Positions 45,588 through 54,502 are shown, numbered from the stretch's first letter. The stretch: 64,000 bases of DNA from Massilia varians (GCF_027923905.1 NZ_AP026966.1:558001-622000); one strand, 5' to 3'. Numbers and translations are program-made. Notes: generated from the sequence alone by a model not told the origin.

Positions 45588-46951
45588 GTTTTTCTTTGAT
45601 TAGACTCTAGCTGCCGATCTCTTTCTTCAACGAGCTCTGCTTCACGTTTCTCTGTGAAGCGTCTGGTATAGTGGTTTGGAGTTTCTGAGTTGGGGGACCA
45701 GTGGCCACGATTTCGTAAGACTGCCTTGGTGTCTTTTTCGCTCTTTCCAGATTTTTCGCATGTTTCTGCAAATTCGGTAAAGTGTGTATGCCTCAAGACA
45801 TGTGGGGAAATGGTGGCAGATGTGTCGGGAATGGAGTTAAGCTTAGCGACAATTCTATTCAGATTGCGCTGTGAGATTGGCTTGCCGCGTTGCTTCCCCT
45901 GATGGCAGACGAAAAGGTAGGGTGTTTCTCGAGAGCTGGTACAGGCGTCAACGGCGGCTCGTCGGTCGCCTCTGGTATATTCGATCAAATCGGATGCTAG
46001 ACTTCTGCTGACGATAATTGGACCAGGGAGCGTTTTCACGGCTGGCTCTATAACTCTTTCGTCATCAGGATCGTTAGGCCGTCGAATGACCTTGATGACG
46101 CCAACCGTTCTTCCTTCAAGAACATAGTTGTCATCAATGTCCCCACATTGGAGTTTTAGGAGTTCACCTGCTCGAAGACCAGTAGCAAGTAGGAGTCGGT
46201 TAATTAAGCGATCTCTTCTTCCTTCAGCAGTATTCGGGAGGAAGTTTGTTGATGCGAGGTTTTGCCTGACCGCCGTCGCGTGAGCTTTATCTAAGGAGCG
46301 GTAAGGCGCAGCCTTGTTCTCCGCACTCATGTGCGAGGTGAAAGCTTCTTGTAATGATTCTTGGAGGTAGACACTACGCGCGATGGCCCCGTCTTCAAGA
46401 AGAAGAGTACCTTCGACCATTTCCTTGGTTAGCCAAACCAAATAGGCAGAAATATTTTCAAGGCGGCTGTTGGTTGTGCCGCTTTCAACCGCCCGTGCTG
46501 ATGCAAGGACTCGAATATTGTCGGTTTCGCGTTGTCGAGCACGAACAAGATCCAGAGCGGTGGACTGGCACCGTCCACTGAGATCAGTTATTTCTCGTTC
46601 TGAGAGAGCTGGGCGGCCAGCACGTAGCCGAGCCTCCGGTCTTTGCCAAACGGCGACACCGGGCGTCTTGGCACGCGCCGCTTCGTTGCGGTCGGTTTTT
46701 AATTTGACCCATTCTATGTAGAAAGCAAGATCGTAAAGAACGGTAATCTGCGTACGTAACGCCTTCTGCCCGTACTTGCGCAGTATATAGATGGTCGGGA
46801 GCTCGTGGAGTAGTCCGCTAGCTTTGTCGACCAGGAGGGCGCGCCGGACTGATCGACGGTTCTTGCCTTGACCAAGCTCGTCACGGATGACGCGGACACC
46901 TGCGGACAGCGAGGGTTTGGTTTTGGAGGTCTTCAAACGATGCTGGCTCAA
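45584..46951 (-). CDS. Tyrosine recombinase, first of the trio (GinA-type), canonical active site
   Basis: The 455-residue protein has a canonical tyrosine recombinase domain: LATGLRAGELLKLQCGDI (box I Arg), SPHVLRHTHFTEFAE (His-x-x-Arg), RNRGHWSPNS and the nucleophile in NHYTRRF. An N-terminal SAM-like DNA-binding region precedes it (TVLYDLAFYIEWVKLKTD). It starts 113 bp inside the right end of the island and leads the operon. It is the likely catalytic integrase. Confidence 0.9.
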   Translation of the reverse strand: MSQHRLKTSKTKPSLSAGVRVIRDELGQGKNRRSVRRALLVDKASGLLHELPTIYILRKYGQKALRTQITVLYDLAFYIEWVKLKTDRNEAARAKTPGVAVWQRPEARLRAGRPALSEREITDLSGRCQSTALDLVRARQRETDNIRVLASARAVESGTTNSRLENISAYLVWLTKEMVEGTLLLEDGAIARSVYLQESLQEAFTSHMSAENKAAPYRSLDKAHATAVRQNLASTNFLPNTAEGRRDRLINRLLLATGLRAGELLKLQCGDIDDNYVLEGRTVGVIKVIRRPNDPDDERVIEPAVKTLPGPIIVSRSLASDLIEYTRGDRRAAVDACTSSRETPYLFVCHQGKQRGKPISQRNLNRIVAKLNSIPDTSATISPHVLRHTHFTEFAETCEKSGKSEKDTKAVLRNRGHWSPNSETPNHYTRRFTEKREAELVEERDRQLESNQRKT

Positions 46952-47033
46952 AATCAGCCAGCATATGCAGCCCTGTCGATCCTGTAAAGCAAGATCGCCG
47001 GTTGAGTCCTAGTAGTTAGCGATCTGATAGGTC

Positions 47034-47045
47034 AATCTTTACACT
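47034..47045 (+). repeat. AATCTTTACACT box, right end
   Basis: Exact match to the left-end box at 18854-18865. It abuts the right junction palindrome at 47046. Confidence 0.6.
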
Positions 47046-47071
47046 GGCAAGAGTGTGCGCATACCCTTGCC
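47046..47071. other. Right attachment junction, 26-bp pseudo-palindrome
   Basis: GGCAAG, a 14-bp spacer AGTGTGCGCATACC, then CTTGCC. Read inward from the chromosome, the spacer carries ATGCGCACA, against ATGTGCACA at the left junction. Confidence 0.75.
47065..47070. repeat. Right copy of 6-bp core direct repeat
   Basis: CCTTGC, matching 18765-18770. On the minus strand it is GCAAGG, the end of the PP-loop Gly codon, the Lys codon and the first base of the Asp codon. Confidence 0.85.
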
Positions 47072-47238
47072 GCCCGACAGGCAGACCATCACCTTGTCGC
47101 CGTCCTCGATCATGTTGAAATCGCCGATCGCCTGGCCCACCAGGCGACACAGGCGCTTGTGCAGCTTGTTGTTCTCGAACGCCACCTTTTCCGCTTTTTT
47201 AGCGGCATCGGCGCTCAGTTGATCGAGATCCGCTTCGC

Positions 47239-47637
47239 TCATGCTTCTTCCTTCAGTTGGAACACTTCCACGCCCACGCCCTCGCAGTCGGGGTAGACGT
47301 CCGGCTTCATGGTCGACACGCGCGCGGCGCGCACCCGCGGGTGCGTCAACATCGCCTTGACCACGTCGTCGCACAGTGTTTCCTGCAGGTGGATGTGGCC
47401 TTTCGAGATGCGCCTGGCGATGGTCTCGCGCATGAAATCGTAGTCGACCACTTCCGACAGCTGGTCGGCCTTCGGGGTGGACTGCTCGAGCGGGATGTAC
47501 AGGTCGACGTTGATCAGGACACGCTGTTCCGCCCGCTTCTCGAAGTCGTGCACGCCGATGTTGATCATGACTTCGTAGTTGCGCAGGAACAGCCGGCGGC
47601 AGTCGCGCAAGCTCGGGTGGATCAGGGCGGATAACAT
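47239..47637 (-). CDS. folB: Dihydroneopterin aldolase
   Basis: The 132-residue protein matches FolB in length and motifs: [40 protein letters not shown] and [19 protein letters not shown]. It cleaves dihydroneopterin to 6-hydroxymethyl-dihydropterin in folate synthesis in the cytoplasm. It lies 12 bp after the SDR gene and overlaps ttcA by 4 bp. Confidence 0.92.
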   Translation of the reverse strand: MLSALIHPSLRDCRRLFLRNYEVMINIGVHDFEKRAEQRVLINVDLYIPLEQSTPKADQLSEVVDYDFMRETIARRISKGHIHLQETLCDDVVKAMLTHPRVRAARVSTMKPDVYPDCEGVGVEVFQLKEEA

Positions 47638-47649
47638 GGTAAAGCCTTA

Positions 47650-48441
47650 TTAGGAATATTGATTGTTTTCAGTCAGGAACATCACGTCCCGTGATAATGG
47701 TGCCAGGTGCTGGCCGCCGTCGACCAGCAGGGTGGTGCCGGTCACGGCGCGCGCCCCGGCGGCATACACCACTGCATCGGCGATGTCCTGCGGGGTCGAG
47801 GAACGGCCCAGCGGCGTCATGCGGTGCGCGCGCGCGAAGCCTTCCTCGCTCTGCTCGCCCGACACCATCGTGATGCCCGGCGCCACGCCGACCACGCGCA
47901 CCGCGGGCGCCAGCGCCTGCGCCAGCATCGTGGTGGCCGCGTGCAGCGCCGCCTTCGACAGCGTGTACGACAGAAAATCCGGGTTGAGATTGTACAGTTT
48001 CTGGTCCAGCAGGTTGATCACCACCGACTGCGAATCTGCCGGGGTGGCGGCGTGCAGGGCCTGCGCCAGCAGCAGCGGCGCGGTCAGGTTCGCGCCCATG
48101 TGAGTGGCGAGCAGGGCCGGAGAAAAGCTGGTGGCACTGTCGTATTCGAACAACGATGCATTGTTCACCACACAGGTGATCAGCCCCAGTTCCGCCGCCA
48201 CCCGGCCGGGCAGGGCGCGTACCGCGGCTTCATCGAGCAGGTCGCACTGGAACAGGGCGGCGCGCCGGCCGAGGCCCCGGATGGCTTGCGCCGTCTCGAT
48301 GGCCTCGTGCTCGGAATGGCGGTAGTGCACGGCGACATCCCAGCCGGCGGCAGCCAGGCCGAGCGCGATCGCACGCCCCAGGCGGCGGCCGGCGCCGGTC
48401 ACGAGCGCGACCCTCGAAGCGGTGTGGACGGATTCGGTCAT
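47650..48441 (-). CDS. SDR-family oxidoreductase, possibly a pteridine (dihydromonapterin) reductase
   Basis: The 263-residue protein has the [12 protein letters not shown] cofactor loop, where Arg favours NADPH as in pteridine reductases, [13 protein letters not shown], and catalytic SYTLSKAAL (Tyr-x-x-x-Lys). The loss of the usual TGxxxGIG and the folB neighbour point to a FolM/PTR1-like role in folate or pterin reduction. Function is inferred from context. Confidence 0.8.
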   Translation of the reverse strand: MTESVHTASRVALVTGAGRRLGRAIALGLAAAGWDVAVHYRHSEHEAIETAQAIRGLGRRAALFQCDLLDEAAVRALPGRVAAELGLITCVVNNASLFEYDSATSFSPALLATHMGANLTAPLLLAQALHAATPADSQSVVINLLDQKLYNLNPDFLSYTLSKAALHAATTMLAQALAPAVRVVGVAPGITMVSGEQSEEGFARAHRMTPLGRSSTPQDIADAVVYAAGARAVTGTTLLVDGGQHLAPLSRDVMFLTENNQYS

Positions 48442-48502
48442 GCCTTGATGTGTGCTGAGGTTGAAAGATGCTGCTTGTTTGCCGTTTCGCTACAATGCCG
48501 GC

Positions 48503-49651
48503 ATGTCCCTGCCCGCACCTACTCCCGACGCCCTTGCCGCGTCCCACTCCCTGCAACAACTGATCGCCGCCGAGATCGAACAGCTCGGCGGAGCGATGGC
48601 GTTTTCACGGTTCATGGAACTGGCGCTGTACGCACCCAGACTCGGGTACTACAGCGGCGGCGCGTCCAAACTGGGGGCTAGCGGCGATTTTACGACCGCG
48701 CCCGAGATCTCGTCCCTGTTCGGGGCAGCGTTGGCGCGCGCGGCAGCCGCTATTATCGCCCAAAGCGCGCCCGACATCATCGAATTCGGCGCCGGCACCG
48801 GCAAGCTGGCGCGCGACGTGCTCACCGCCCTCGGGAAGATGGGCGTGCAGGTGCGCTCGTACACCATCATCGAACTCTCGGGCGAGCTGCGCGCGCGCCA
48901 GCAGGAAGCGCTGAAGGACTTGCCGCAGGTCCGCTGGCTGGACGGCATGCCCGCCAGCTTCAGCGGGGTGGTGCTGGCCAACGAGGTGCTCGATGCGATG
49001 CCGGTCGAACTCGTCATCCGCAAGGACGGCCGCTGGCAGCGCCAGATGGTCACCGTCGACCAGGGCGCCTTCGCCTTCGTGCAGCAGGCGCTGCCGGAGG
49101 ATCTGGCGCGCCACGTGGCACGCCAGATCCCCGACGCCGAGCACCTGCCGGACGGCTACGTCACCGAGATCCACCCGGTGGCCGAAGGCTTCATGGGCTC
49201 GCTGGCGAGCATGATGAAGGGGGGACGCGGCGCCGCCTTCCTGTTCGACTACGGCTTCCCGGCGCACGAGTACTACCTCGACCAGCGCATGGGCGGCACC
49301 CTGATGTGCCACTACCGCCACCATGCGCATCCGGACCCCTTCTACCTGCCCGGCCTGCAGGACATCACCGCCCACGTGGACTTCACCGCGATGGCGCTGG
49401 CATCCCAGAAAGCCGGCCTGCCGGTGCTGGCCTACATGAACCAGGCCTCCTTCCTGCTCGGCTGCGGCATCGGCGAGCTGCTGATGGAAACCGACCCGCA
49501 GGATGCGCTGCGCTTCCTGCCGCAGTCGAAGGCGGTGCAGAAACTGGTGTCGCCGGCCGAGATGGGCGAGCTGTTCAAGGTGCTGGTGGTGGGGCAGGAC
49601 GTGGACTTGCTTGACGCTATCGTGCGGGCGGACCGCGCCCACCGCCTGTAG
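48503..49651 (+). CDS. MidA/NDUFAF7-like SAM-dependent methyltransferase
   Basis: The 382-residue protein has GDFTTAPEISSLFGAALA, the SAM motif IEFGAGTGKLARDVL and FDYGFPAHEYYLDQRMGGTL, all typical of this family, whose mitochondrial members methylate a respiratory complex I subunit. The bacterial substrate is unknown. It diverges from the SDR-folB operon. The start at 48503 is the first ATG in the conserved region. Confidence 0.85.
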   Translation: MSLPAPTPDALAASHSLQQLIAAEIEQLGGAMAFSRFMELALYAPRLGYYSGGASKLGASGDFTTAPEISSLFGAALARAAAAIIAQSAPDIIEFGAGTGKLARDVLTALGKMGVQVRSYTIIELSGELRARQQEALKDLPQVRWLDGMPASFSGVVLANEVLDAMPVELVIRKDGRWQRQMVTVDQGAFAFVQQALPEDLARHVARQIPDAEHLPDGYVTEIHPVAEGFMGSLASMMKGGRGAAFLFDYGFPAHEYYLDQRMGGTLMCHYRHHAHPDPFYLPGLQDITAHVDFTAMALASQKAGLPVLAYMNQASFLLGCGIGELLMETDPQDALRFLPQSKAVQKLVSPAEMGELFKVLVVGQDVDLLDAIVRADRAHRL

Positions 49652-49761
49652 AATTTTTGACATCTTGCGCTCCGGACACAAATCCGGCTAAGCTGTACAA
49701 CCCGGAGCGTTCGCGGATCGTCAACGGAACCGCGCCCACGGAACCGCGCACCTGAAAGATT

Positions 49762-50763
49762 ATGGCCAAGATCCATACCCACTATGACAACCTGAAGGTC
49801 GCGCGCGGCGCGCCGGCGGAAGTCATTCGTGCGGCATACAAGGCCCTCAGCCAGAAATACCATCCCGACAAGAATCCGGGCGACGAAAAAGCCGCCCGCA
49901 TCATGGCGATCGTCAATACCGCCTACAACACCCTGTCCGACCCGGTGCGCCGCAAGGAGCACGACGAATGGATCGCGTCGGAAGAGTGGGAAGTCGAATG
50001 GCTGGAAAGCACCGGCGCCGAAGAGGGCTCGGGGCAGGGGGGACGCCAGCCGCGGCCCGACGCCTGGGAGCCGCGCGTGCCCGACACGGCGGTGCGCCCG
50101 CGTCCGCGCCTGATGCGCGACCCGCGTTGGTGGCTGGGCCTGGCCACCTGCTTCCTGGCCGGCGCGGCCGCCGCCGTCTACCTGATGGAGCCGCCGCAGG
50201 GCAAATTGCCGCCGGCGCTGGCCTGGGCCGGCAAGCCCGATGCGAGCGCGGGCGCGGCCGCAAGCATGCCCAGTGACCGTCCCGACGAGCTCGGCACCGA
50301 CGCCAGCTCCGAAGGCTGGGCGCGCCGTTTCGGAGGCGACGGCAAGGCGCCGCCGCCCGAGATCCGGGCGCTCGCCGTGACCCAGCTGGTGGTGCCGGCG
50401 CAGGCGCCCGACTGCGGCACCGACCTGCAGACCCTGACCGCCCCCAGCGGCGACCCCTGGCCGGCCGAGTCCGGCTACCTGCCCGGCTACCCGGTGGGCA
50501 ACAGCGGCAGCGAGATGCAGTTCATGATCGACAACAGCGCGAATGCCTCGCCGATCTTCGTCAAGCTCTACGACCTCGACCGCCGTTCGAACGTGCGCCA
50601 CGCCTACGTGCAGGCGCGTGCGACTTTCCTGATCGACAAGCTCAGCGCCGGGAAGTACGAAGTGCGCTACCAGAACATCGTCGTCGGCGACGGCAAGACC
50701 GAGTGCCTGAATGGCCGCCGCGTGCCGCTGCGCCAGGCCGCGGCCTTCGCCCCGGGCGGTTGA
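49762..50763 (+). CDS. J-domain protein with one membrane helix
   Basis: The 333-residue protein has an N-terminal J-domain (residues 6-70) with the HPDKNPGDE motif needed to stimulate Hsp70 ATPase, a linker, one membrane helix (WWLGLATCFLAGAAAAVYLM, about residues 118-137) and a C-terminal domain with a CGTD ... TECLNG Cys pair. The J-domain would be cytoplasmic and the C-terminal part periplasmic. Partner unknown. Confidence 0.8.
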   Translation: MAKIHTHYDNLKVARGAPAEVIRAAYKALSQKYHPDKNPGDEKAARIMAIVNTAYNTLSDPVRRKEHDEWIASEEWEVEWLESTGAEEGSGQGGRQPRPDAWEPRVPDTAVRPRPRLMRDPRWWLGLATCFLAGAAAAVYLMEPPQGKLPPALAWAGKPDASAGAAASMPSDRPDELGTDASSEGWARRFGGDGKAPPPEIRALAVTQLVVPAQAPDCGTDLQTLTAPSGDPWPAESGYLPGYPVGNSGSEMQFMIDNSANASPIFVKLYDLDRRSNVRHAYVQARATFLIDKLSAGKYEVRYQNIVVGDGKTECLNGRRVPLRQAAAFAPGG

Positions 50764-50906
50764 GGCCTGTCGTTTTTTCGCGCAATAAGCAATCGTTGCG
50801 CTGCATCTTTACCCAATTTACCTGATTTGTTCCAGAGCCGTAATATACTGCCCTGATGCAACGCCAATGCAGCGTTGCCGCACGCCCAACGCAGGCTTAC
50901 GGACAC

Positions 50907-52586
50907 ATGAACGAACTGGAAGGCCTCACGGCCCTGATCATCGAGCCCCACGCGGGCATGCGCGCCAACATCCACAGCATGCTCAACATGTGTGGCCTGA
51001 CACGCATCGAGCACGCCAGTTCGTCCAACCTGGCGGTCAAGCACCTTGGCCTGCGCAGCTTCGACATGATCCTGTGCGAATACGACCTCGAGGGCGGCCA
51101 GGATGGCCAGCAACTGCTCGAGGACGTGCGCCACCACAAGCTGATGCCCCTGTCAACCATGTTCTTCATGGTGACCGCCGAGGGCAACCACAGCAAGGTG
51201 GTCAGCGCCGCCGAGCTGGCGCCCACCGACTACATCCTGAAACCCTTCACCGCCGACCGCCTGCTCGACCGCATCGCGCGCGCCCTCGACCGCCGCGGCG
51301 CCTTCATGCCGGTGTATACCCTGATGGAAGCGGGCGACCAGCGCGAAGCGATCGAGGCCTGCGCCGAAGGCGAGCGCCGGCACCCGCGCTACGCGGTCGA
51401 CTTCATGCGCCTGCGCGCCGAACTGCACGTGTTCCTGGGCGAGCCGGACCAGGCCGAGCCGATCTACCGCAAGCTCATCGACCTCAAGGCGATCGCTTGG
51501 GCCCGGCTGGGCCTGGCCAAGACCCTGTTCCTGCGCAAGCAATTCGACGAAGCCAAGGGCATGCTGCAAGAGCTGGTCGATACCAACCGCAATTTTGTCG
51601 ACGCCTACGACTGGCTGGCGCGCACCCATGCGGCGGTGGGCGAGCTGGACAAGTCCCAGGCCGTGCTGGTCGACGCGGTGGCGGTGTCGCCGCATGCGGT
51701 GCGGCGCCTGCGCACGCTGGGCGAGACCGCCTTCGAGGCCGGCGACACGGCGGCGGCCGAAAAGGCGCTCAAGCAGGTGGTGGCCAAGGCCAGGTATTCC
51801 GAATTCCGCGACCCCGAAGACCACGTCAAGCTGGTGCGCACCTTGGTGAAGAAGGGCGACCCGGTGGCGGCGGCCTCGGTCATCCGCGACCTCGACCGCT
51901 CGATGGGCGGCCGTCCCGCCACCGCGCTGTGCAGCGCGATCTCCTCGGCCCTGCTGCACGAGTACACCGGCAACGAAGCCCGCCTGAACGACTCCCTGGC
52001 GGCCGCCCTGGCGGCCTGCGCCGACGTGCCGGGATTGTCGTCCGACCTGAAGCTGGAGCTGGCGCGCACCTGCCTCGAGAACGGCATGGAAGAAGGCGGC
52101 GCCGACCTGGTGCGCGAGGTCATGCGCAATGCCTCGAGCGACGCCGCCATGCTGCGCGCGATGAGCGTGCTGGAAGGGGCGGGCTTCCCCGACCTGGCGC
52201 GCACGCTGGCACAGGAAAGCCGCCAGCACGTGGTCGACCTGGTGGCCGACGGCGCGGCGCGCGCCCGCAGCGGCGACTACAAGGGCGCGGTGGGCATGAT
52301 GCTGGAAGCGGCGGCCAAGCTGCCGAACAACCCGGCGGTGGCCTTCAACGCCGCGCTGGCGACCCTGCGCTGCCTCGAGCACGACGGCTGGGAAGACAAG
52401 CTCGGCCAGCAGGCCGTCAGCCTGATCGGCAACGTGCGCAAGCTCGACCCAGGCAACCCGAAGCTGGGCGCGCTGTCGGCCCTGCATCACCAGGTACTGA
52501 GGAAATACGAACGCAATGCGCAGGGGCGCCCGGTCAGGCCGGCCGCCCCTGCGCCGGCAGCCGCCCCCGCGGGGAAAGCAGCATAA
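50907..52586 (+). CDS. Receiver-domain protein with TPR repeats, phospho-Asp site replaced
   Basis: The 559-residue protein has a CheY-like receiver (residues 1-125, ending DYILKPF with the conserved Lys) followed by TPR-like helices (EPIYRKLIDLKAIAWARLGLA, MLQELVDTNRNF and others) and a Pro/Ala-rich tail. Where most receivers have the phosphorylated Asp, this has Glu (ILCEYDLEGG). ATG 50907 starts directly at the receiver; an upstream in-frame ATG at 50856 lies only 6 bp from a TATACT box. The HDOD-GAF gene follows after 16 bp, so the two probably work together. Confidence 0.82.
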   Translation: MNELEGLTALIIEPHAGMRANIHSMLNMCGLTRIEHASSSNLAVKHLGLRSFDMILCEYDLEGGQDGQQLLEDVRHHKLMPLSTMFFMVTAEGNHSKVVSAAELAPTDYILKPFTADRLLDRIARALDRRGAFMPVYTLMEAGDQREAIEACAEGERRHPRYAVDFMRLRAELHVFLGEPDQAEPIYRKLIDLKAIAWARLGLAKTLFLRKQFDEAKGMLQELVDTNRNFVDAYDWLARTHAAVGELDKSQAVLVDAVAVSPHAVRRLRTLGETAFEAGDTAAAEKALKQVVAKARYSEFRDPEDHVKLVRTLVKKGDPVAAASVIRDLDRSMGGRPATALCSAISSALLHEYTGNEARLNDSLAAALAACADVPGLSSDLKLELARTCLENGMEEGGADLVREVMRNASSDAAMLRAMSVLEGAGFPDLARTLAQESRQHVVDLVADGAARARSGDYKGAVGMMLEAAAKLPNNPAVAFNAALATLRCLEHDGWEDKLGQQAVSLIGNVRKLDPGNPKLGALSALHHQVLRKYERNAQGRPVRPAAPAPAAAPAGKAA

Positions 52587-52602
52587 GGAAAGATGAGCCG
52601 CG

Positions 52603-54141
52603 ATGGCAGCCATGTTTGATTCGACGTCGCCGGAAGGCGCGACCCGGCGCGTGCGCGCCGCCCTGATGCACAAGGTGTGCGGCGACGAAGAGATGTTCGC
52701 CCTCGGCGCCTCGATCGCCCGCGTGGTGGAGATGGCTTCGAGCGAGGACCAGGGCACCCACGACCTGGCCTATTACGTGGTCTCGGACCCGGCCCTTACC
52801 CAGCGCATCCTGCGCCTGTCCAACACCATCCAGTACCGCACCCCGGGCGGCATCCCGGTGACGACGATCTCGCGCGCCATCTCGCTGCTCGGCTTCGACA
52901 ACGTCAAGACCACGGCCCTGGCCATGCTGCTGGTCGATGCGCTCGACAGCTCGGAGCACGCCGGCAGCGTGCGCATGGAACTGGAAGCGGCCCTGTGCGC
53001 CAGCCTGGTGGGGCGCGAGATGGCGCGCCACAGCTTCTACCAGGGCGCCGAGGAAGCGGCGATCTGCGCGCTGTTCAAGAACCTGGCCCCGCTGCTGGTG
53101 GCCAGCCACGAACACGAGCGCTACCGCGAGATCGCCGCCCTGGTCGCGGGCGGCAAGCATACCGTGGGGCAGGCCTCGCAAATGATTCTCGGGGCAAGCT
53201 ACGACGCGCTGTCGCAGGCGGTGCTGGCCGAGTGGAAGATCCCGGACGTGATCGTGCGCGCCCAGGCCGCGCTGCCGCCCGCCGCCCTGCGGGTGGCGGC
53301 CAACCGCGGCGAATGGATGCGCCAGGTGGCGGCCTTCGGCCTGGACGTGGCGCGCCTGCTGGCCAGGACCCACGAACCGGCCGGTTCGAACGAGGCGCTG
53401 GCGTTGCTGGGGCGCTACGGCGAGGCCCTCGACCTGGACCGCGCCCGCATGGATGAACTGATGAGTACGGTGCAGGACGGCATGCGCGGCCTGCTGGAGA
53501 GCATGAACATGCAGCCCACGCCGCGCAGCGAAGCGCAGGCGGGCGGCGGCCTGCCGAACGTGCTGCTGCTGGCCACGCTCGACGCCGGCGAGGACGAGCA
53601 GGCCGGCACGCATCCGAGCGGCAAGCCGAAGAATGCACGCGACCTGCTGCTGGCCGGCGTGCAGGACGTGACCCAGATGCGCGCCTCGGGCGGCAAGGTC
53701 AACGACGTGGTGCTGGCGGTGCTGGAGACCCTGTACGGCGCGCTGGGCTACCGCTTCGCGGCCGTGTGCCTGAAGGACGCCAGGAGCGGCCAGTACCGGG
53801 CGCGCCTGGCGCTGGGCGAGGACAGCGCGCGCATGCAGGCCGGCTTTGCCTTCCAGGTCGCGCCCAGCCGCGACCTGTTCCACCTGGCGATGGAGAACGA
53901 CGCCGACCTGATGATCTCGGACGCCACCAGCCCCAAGATCCGCGCCCTGCTGCCGGAGTGGCACCGCAGGCTGCTGCCGGATGCGCGCTGCTTCATCGTC
54001 TTGCCGCTGGTGGTGGGCAAGGTGCAGCTGGGGCTGTTCTATGCGGACCGCACGCTGGCGGCGCCGGAGGGCGTGCCGCCGGATGAGACGGCCCTGATCA
54101 AGGCGCTCAAGGGGCAGGTGCTGGCGGCGCTGGCACCGTAG
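52603..54141 (+). CDS. HDOD-domain protein with C-terminal GAF-like domain
   Basis: The 512-residue protein has an HDOD domain (residues about 20-230; DLAYYVVSDPALTQRILRLSN and ISRAISLLGFDNVKTTALAM) without the HD metal residues, as usual for HDOD, and a GAF-like C-terminal region (YRFAAVCLKDARSGQYRAR, FIVLPLVVGKVQLGLFYAD). These proteins act in signalling linked to motility and cyclic-di-GMP. It is likely co-transcribed with the receiver-TPR gene. Its stop codon lies inside a palindromic repeat. Confidence 0.82.
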   Translation: MAAMFDSTSPEGATRRVRAALMHKVCGDEEMFALGASIARVVEMASSEDQGTHDLAYYVVSDPALTQRILRLSNTIQYRTPGGIPVTTISRAISLLGFDNVKTTALAMLLVDALDSSEHAGSVRMELEAALCASLVGREMARHSFYQGAEEAAICALFKNLAPLLVASHEHERYREIAALVAGGKHTVGQASQMILGASYDALSQAVLAEWKIPDVIVRAQAALPPAALRVAANRGEWMRQVAAFGLDVARLLARTHEPAGSNEALALLGRYGEALDLDRARMDELMSTVQDGMRGLLESMNMQPTPRSEAQAGGGLPNVLLLATLDAGEDEQAGTHPSGKPKNARDLLLAGVQDVTQMRASGGKVNDVVLAVLETLYGALGYRFAAVCLKDARSGQYRARLALGEDSARMQAGFAFQVAPSRDLFHLAMENDADLMISDATSPKIRALLPEWHRRLLPDARCFIVLPLVVGKVQLGLFYADRTLAAPEGVPPDETALIKALKGQVLAALAP

Positions 54142-54244
54142 GGTGCACGGCTCCGCCGTACGCGCGTTCAACTCCGACATGCACTGTGGCGCGGCTGTTC
54201 TTGCGCCGGCTGAACGCGCGGTCGGCGCAGCCGACCACCCTACG
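54137..54244. repeat. REP-like compound palindromic repeat
   Basis: A 108-bp unit with CGTAGGGTG and CACCCTACG at its ends, GCGCGTTCA and TGAACGCGC further in, and two small hairpins (ACGGC/GCCGT and GTCGGC/GCCGAC). It overlaps the last bases of the HDOD gene. The rest of the gap to 54417 holds the two promoters listed next. Confidence 0.75.
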
Positions 54245-54290
54245 AAATTCCCTCATTTTTCGATTCCCTGCAATTCCCGCAAAATCACCC

Positions 54291-54319
54291 TTGTGGTTTT
54301 GCATCCCGCCCGTTACAAT
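54291..54319 (+). promoter_or_regulatory. Upstream promoter of the tRNA-tuf operon
   Basis: TTGTGG and TACAAT separated by 17 bp, about 100 bp before tRNA-Tyr. Confidence 0.55.
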
Positions 54320-54374
54320 CACGCCCCGAAGCAACGCTGCTATGCGAAGCCAGACAAAGTCTGATGAAACATAG

Positions 54375-54403
54375 TTGACACTACGTTGAGCTTGCTTCAT
54401 ACT
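54375..54403 (+). promoter_or_regulatory. Main promoter of the tRNA-tuf operon
   Basis: TTGACA and CATACT with a 17-bp spacer, 14 bp before tRNA-Tyr. Confidence 0.75.
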
Positions 54404-54417
54404 CTGCGGTTCTTCGC

Positions 54418-54502
54418 GGTGGGGTGGCCGAGTGGTTAAAGGCAGCAGACTGTAAATCTGCCCTCTCTGAGTACGCTGGTTCGAATCCAGCCCCCACCAC
54501 CA
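54418..54502 (+). tRNA. tRNA-Tyr (GUA)
   Basis: Acceptor stem GGTGGGG/CCCCACC, anticodon stem around loop CTGTAAA with GTA at 54452-54454, a long variable arm typical of class II tRNA-Tyr, and an encoded CCA end. Confidence 0.97.

Larger units (their letters stand above)
18771..47064. mobile_element. 28.3 kb integrated genomic island in ttcA (GInt/Tn554-like)
   Basis: The element splits ttcA within its SGGKDS codons and is flanked by the 6-bp direct repeat CCTTGC. The right end carries a four-gene recombinase operon reading inward. The left end is short and AT-rich. The cargo has visibly lower GC than the chromosome from 19.5 to 31.5 kb and in the recombinase operon, and higher GC from 32 to 41 kb. 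The layout (three recombinases plus a small fourth gene, cargo, AT-rich far end) matches the ginABCD islands (GInts) as I know the family. No conjugation or phage genes are seen, so any transfer between cells would need a helper. Confidence 0.9.
47039..47242 (-). pseudogene. ttcA: Chromosomal ttcA, 5' part, cut off by the island
   Basis: The first 59 codons of TtcA ([10 protein letters not shown] to VMVCLSGGK) are followed by eight island-encoded residues (GMRTLLPV) and a stop. The ATG at 47242 overlaps the folB stop (ATGA), so the fragment is still translated. The protein ends in the middle of its ATP-binding loop and cannot be active. Confidence 0.95.

Noticed and set aside
41206..46951. 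RIT (recombinase in trio) element
   Set aside because: RIT recombinases are similar in size and flanked by terminal inverted repeats; here the sizes are 455, 502 and 820 residues with a fourth small gene and large cargo, closer to GInt/Tn554 layout.
18771..47064. Integrative conjugative element or prophage
   Set aside because: No relaxase, coupling protein, type IV secretion or phage structural genes are visible in the cargo.
18765..47070. ttcA split as an assembly artefact
   Set aside because: The flanking 6-bp repeat, recombinase operon at one end and AT-rich other end make real integration much more likely.
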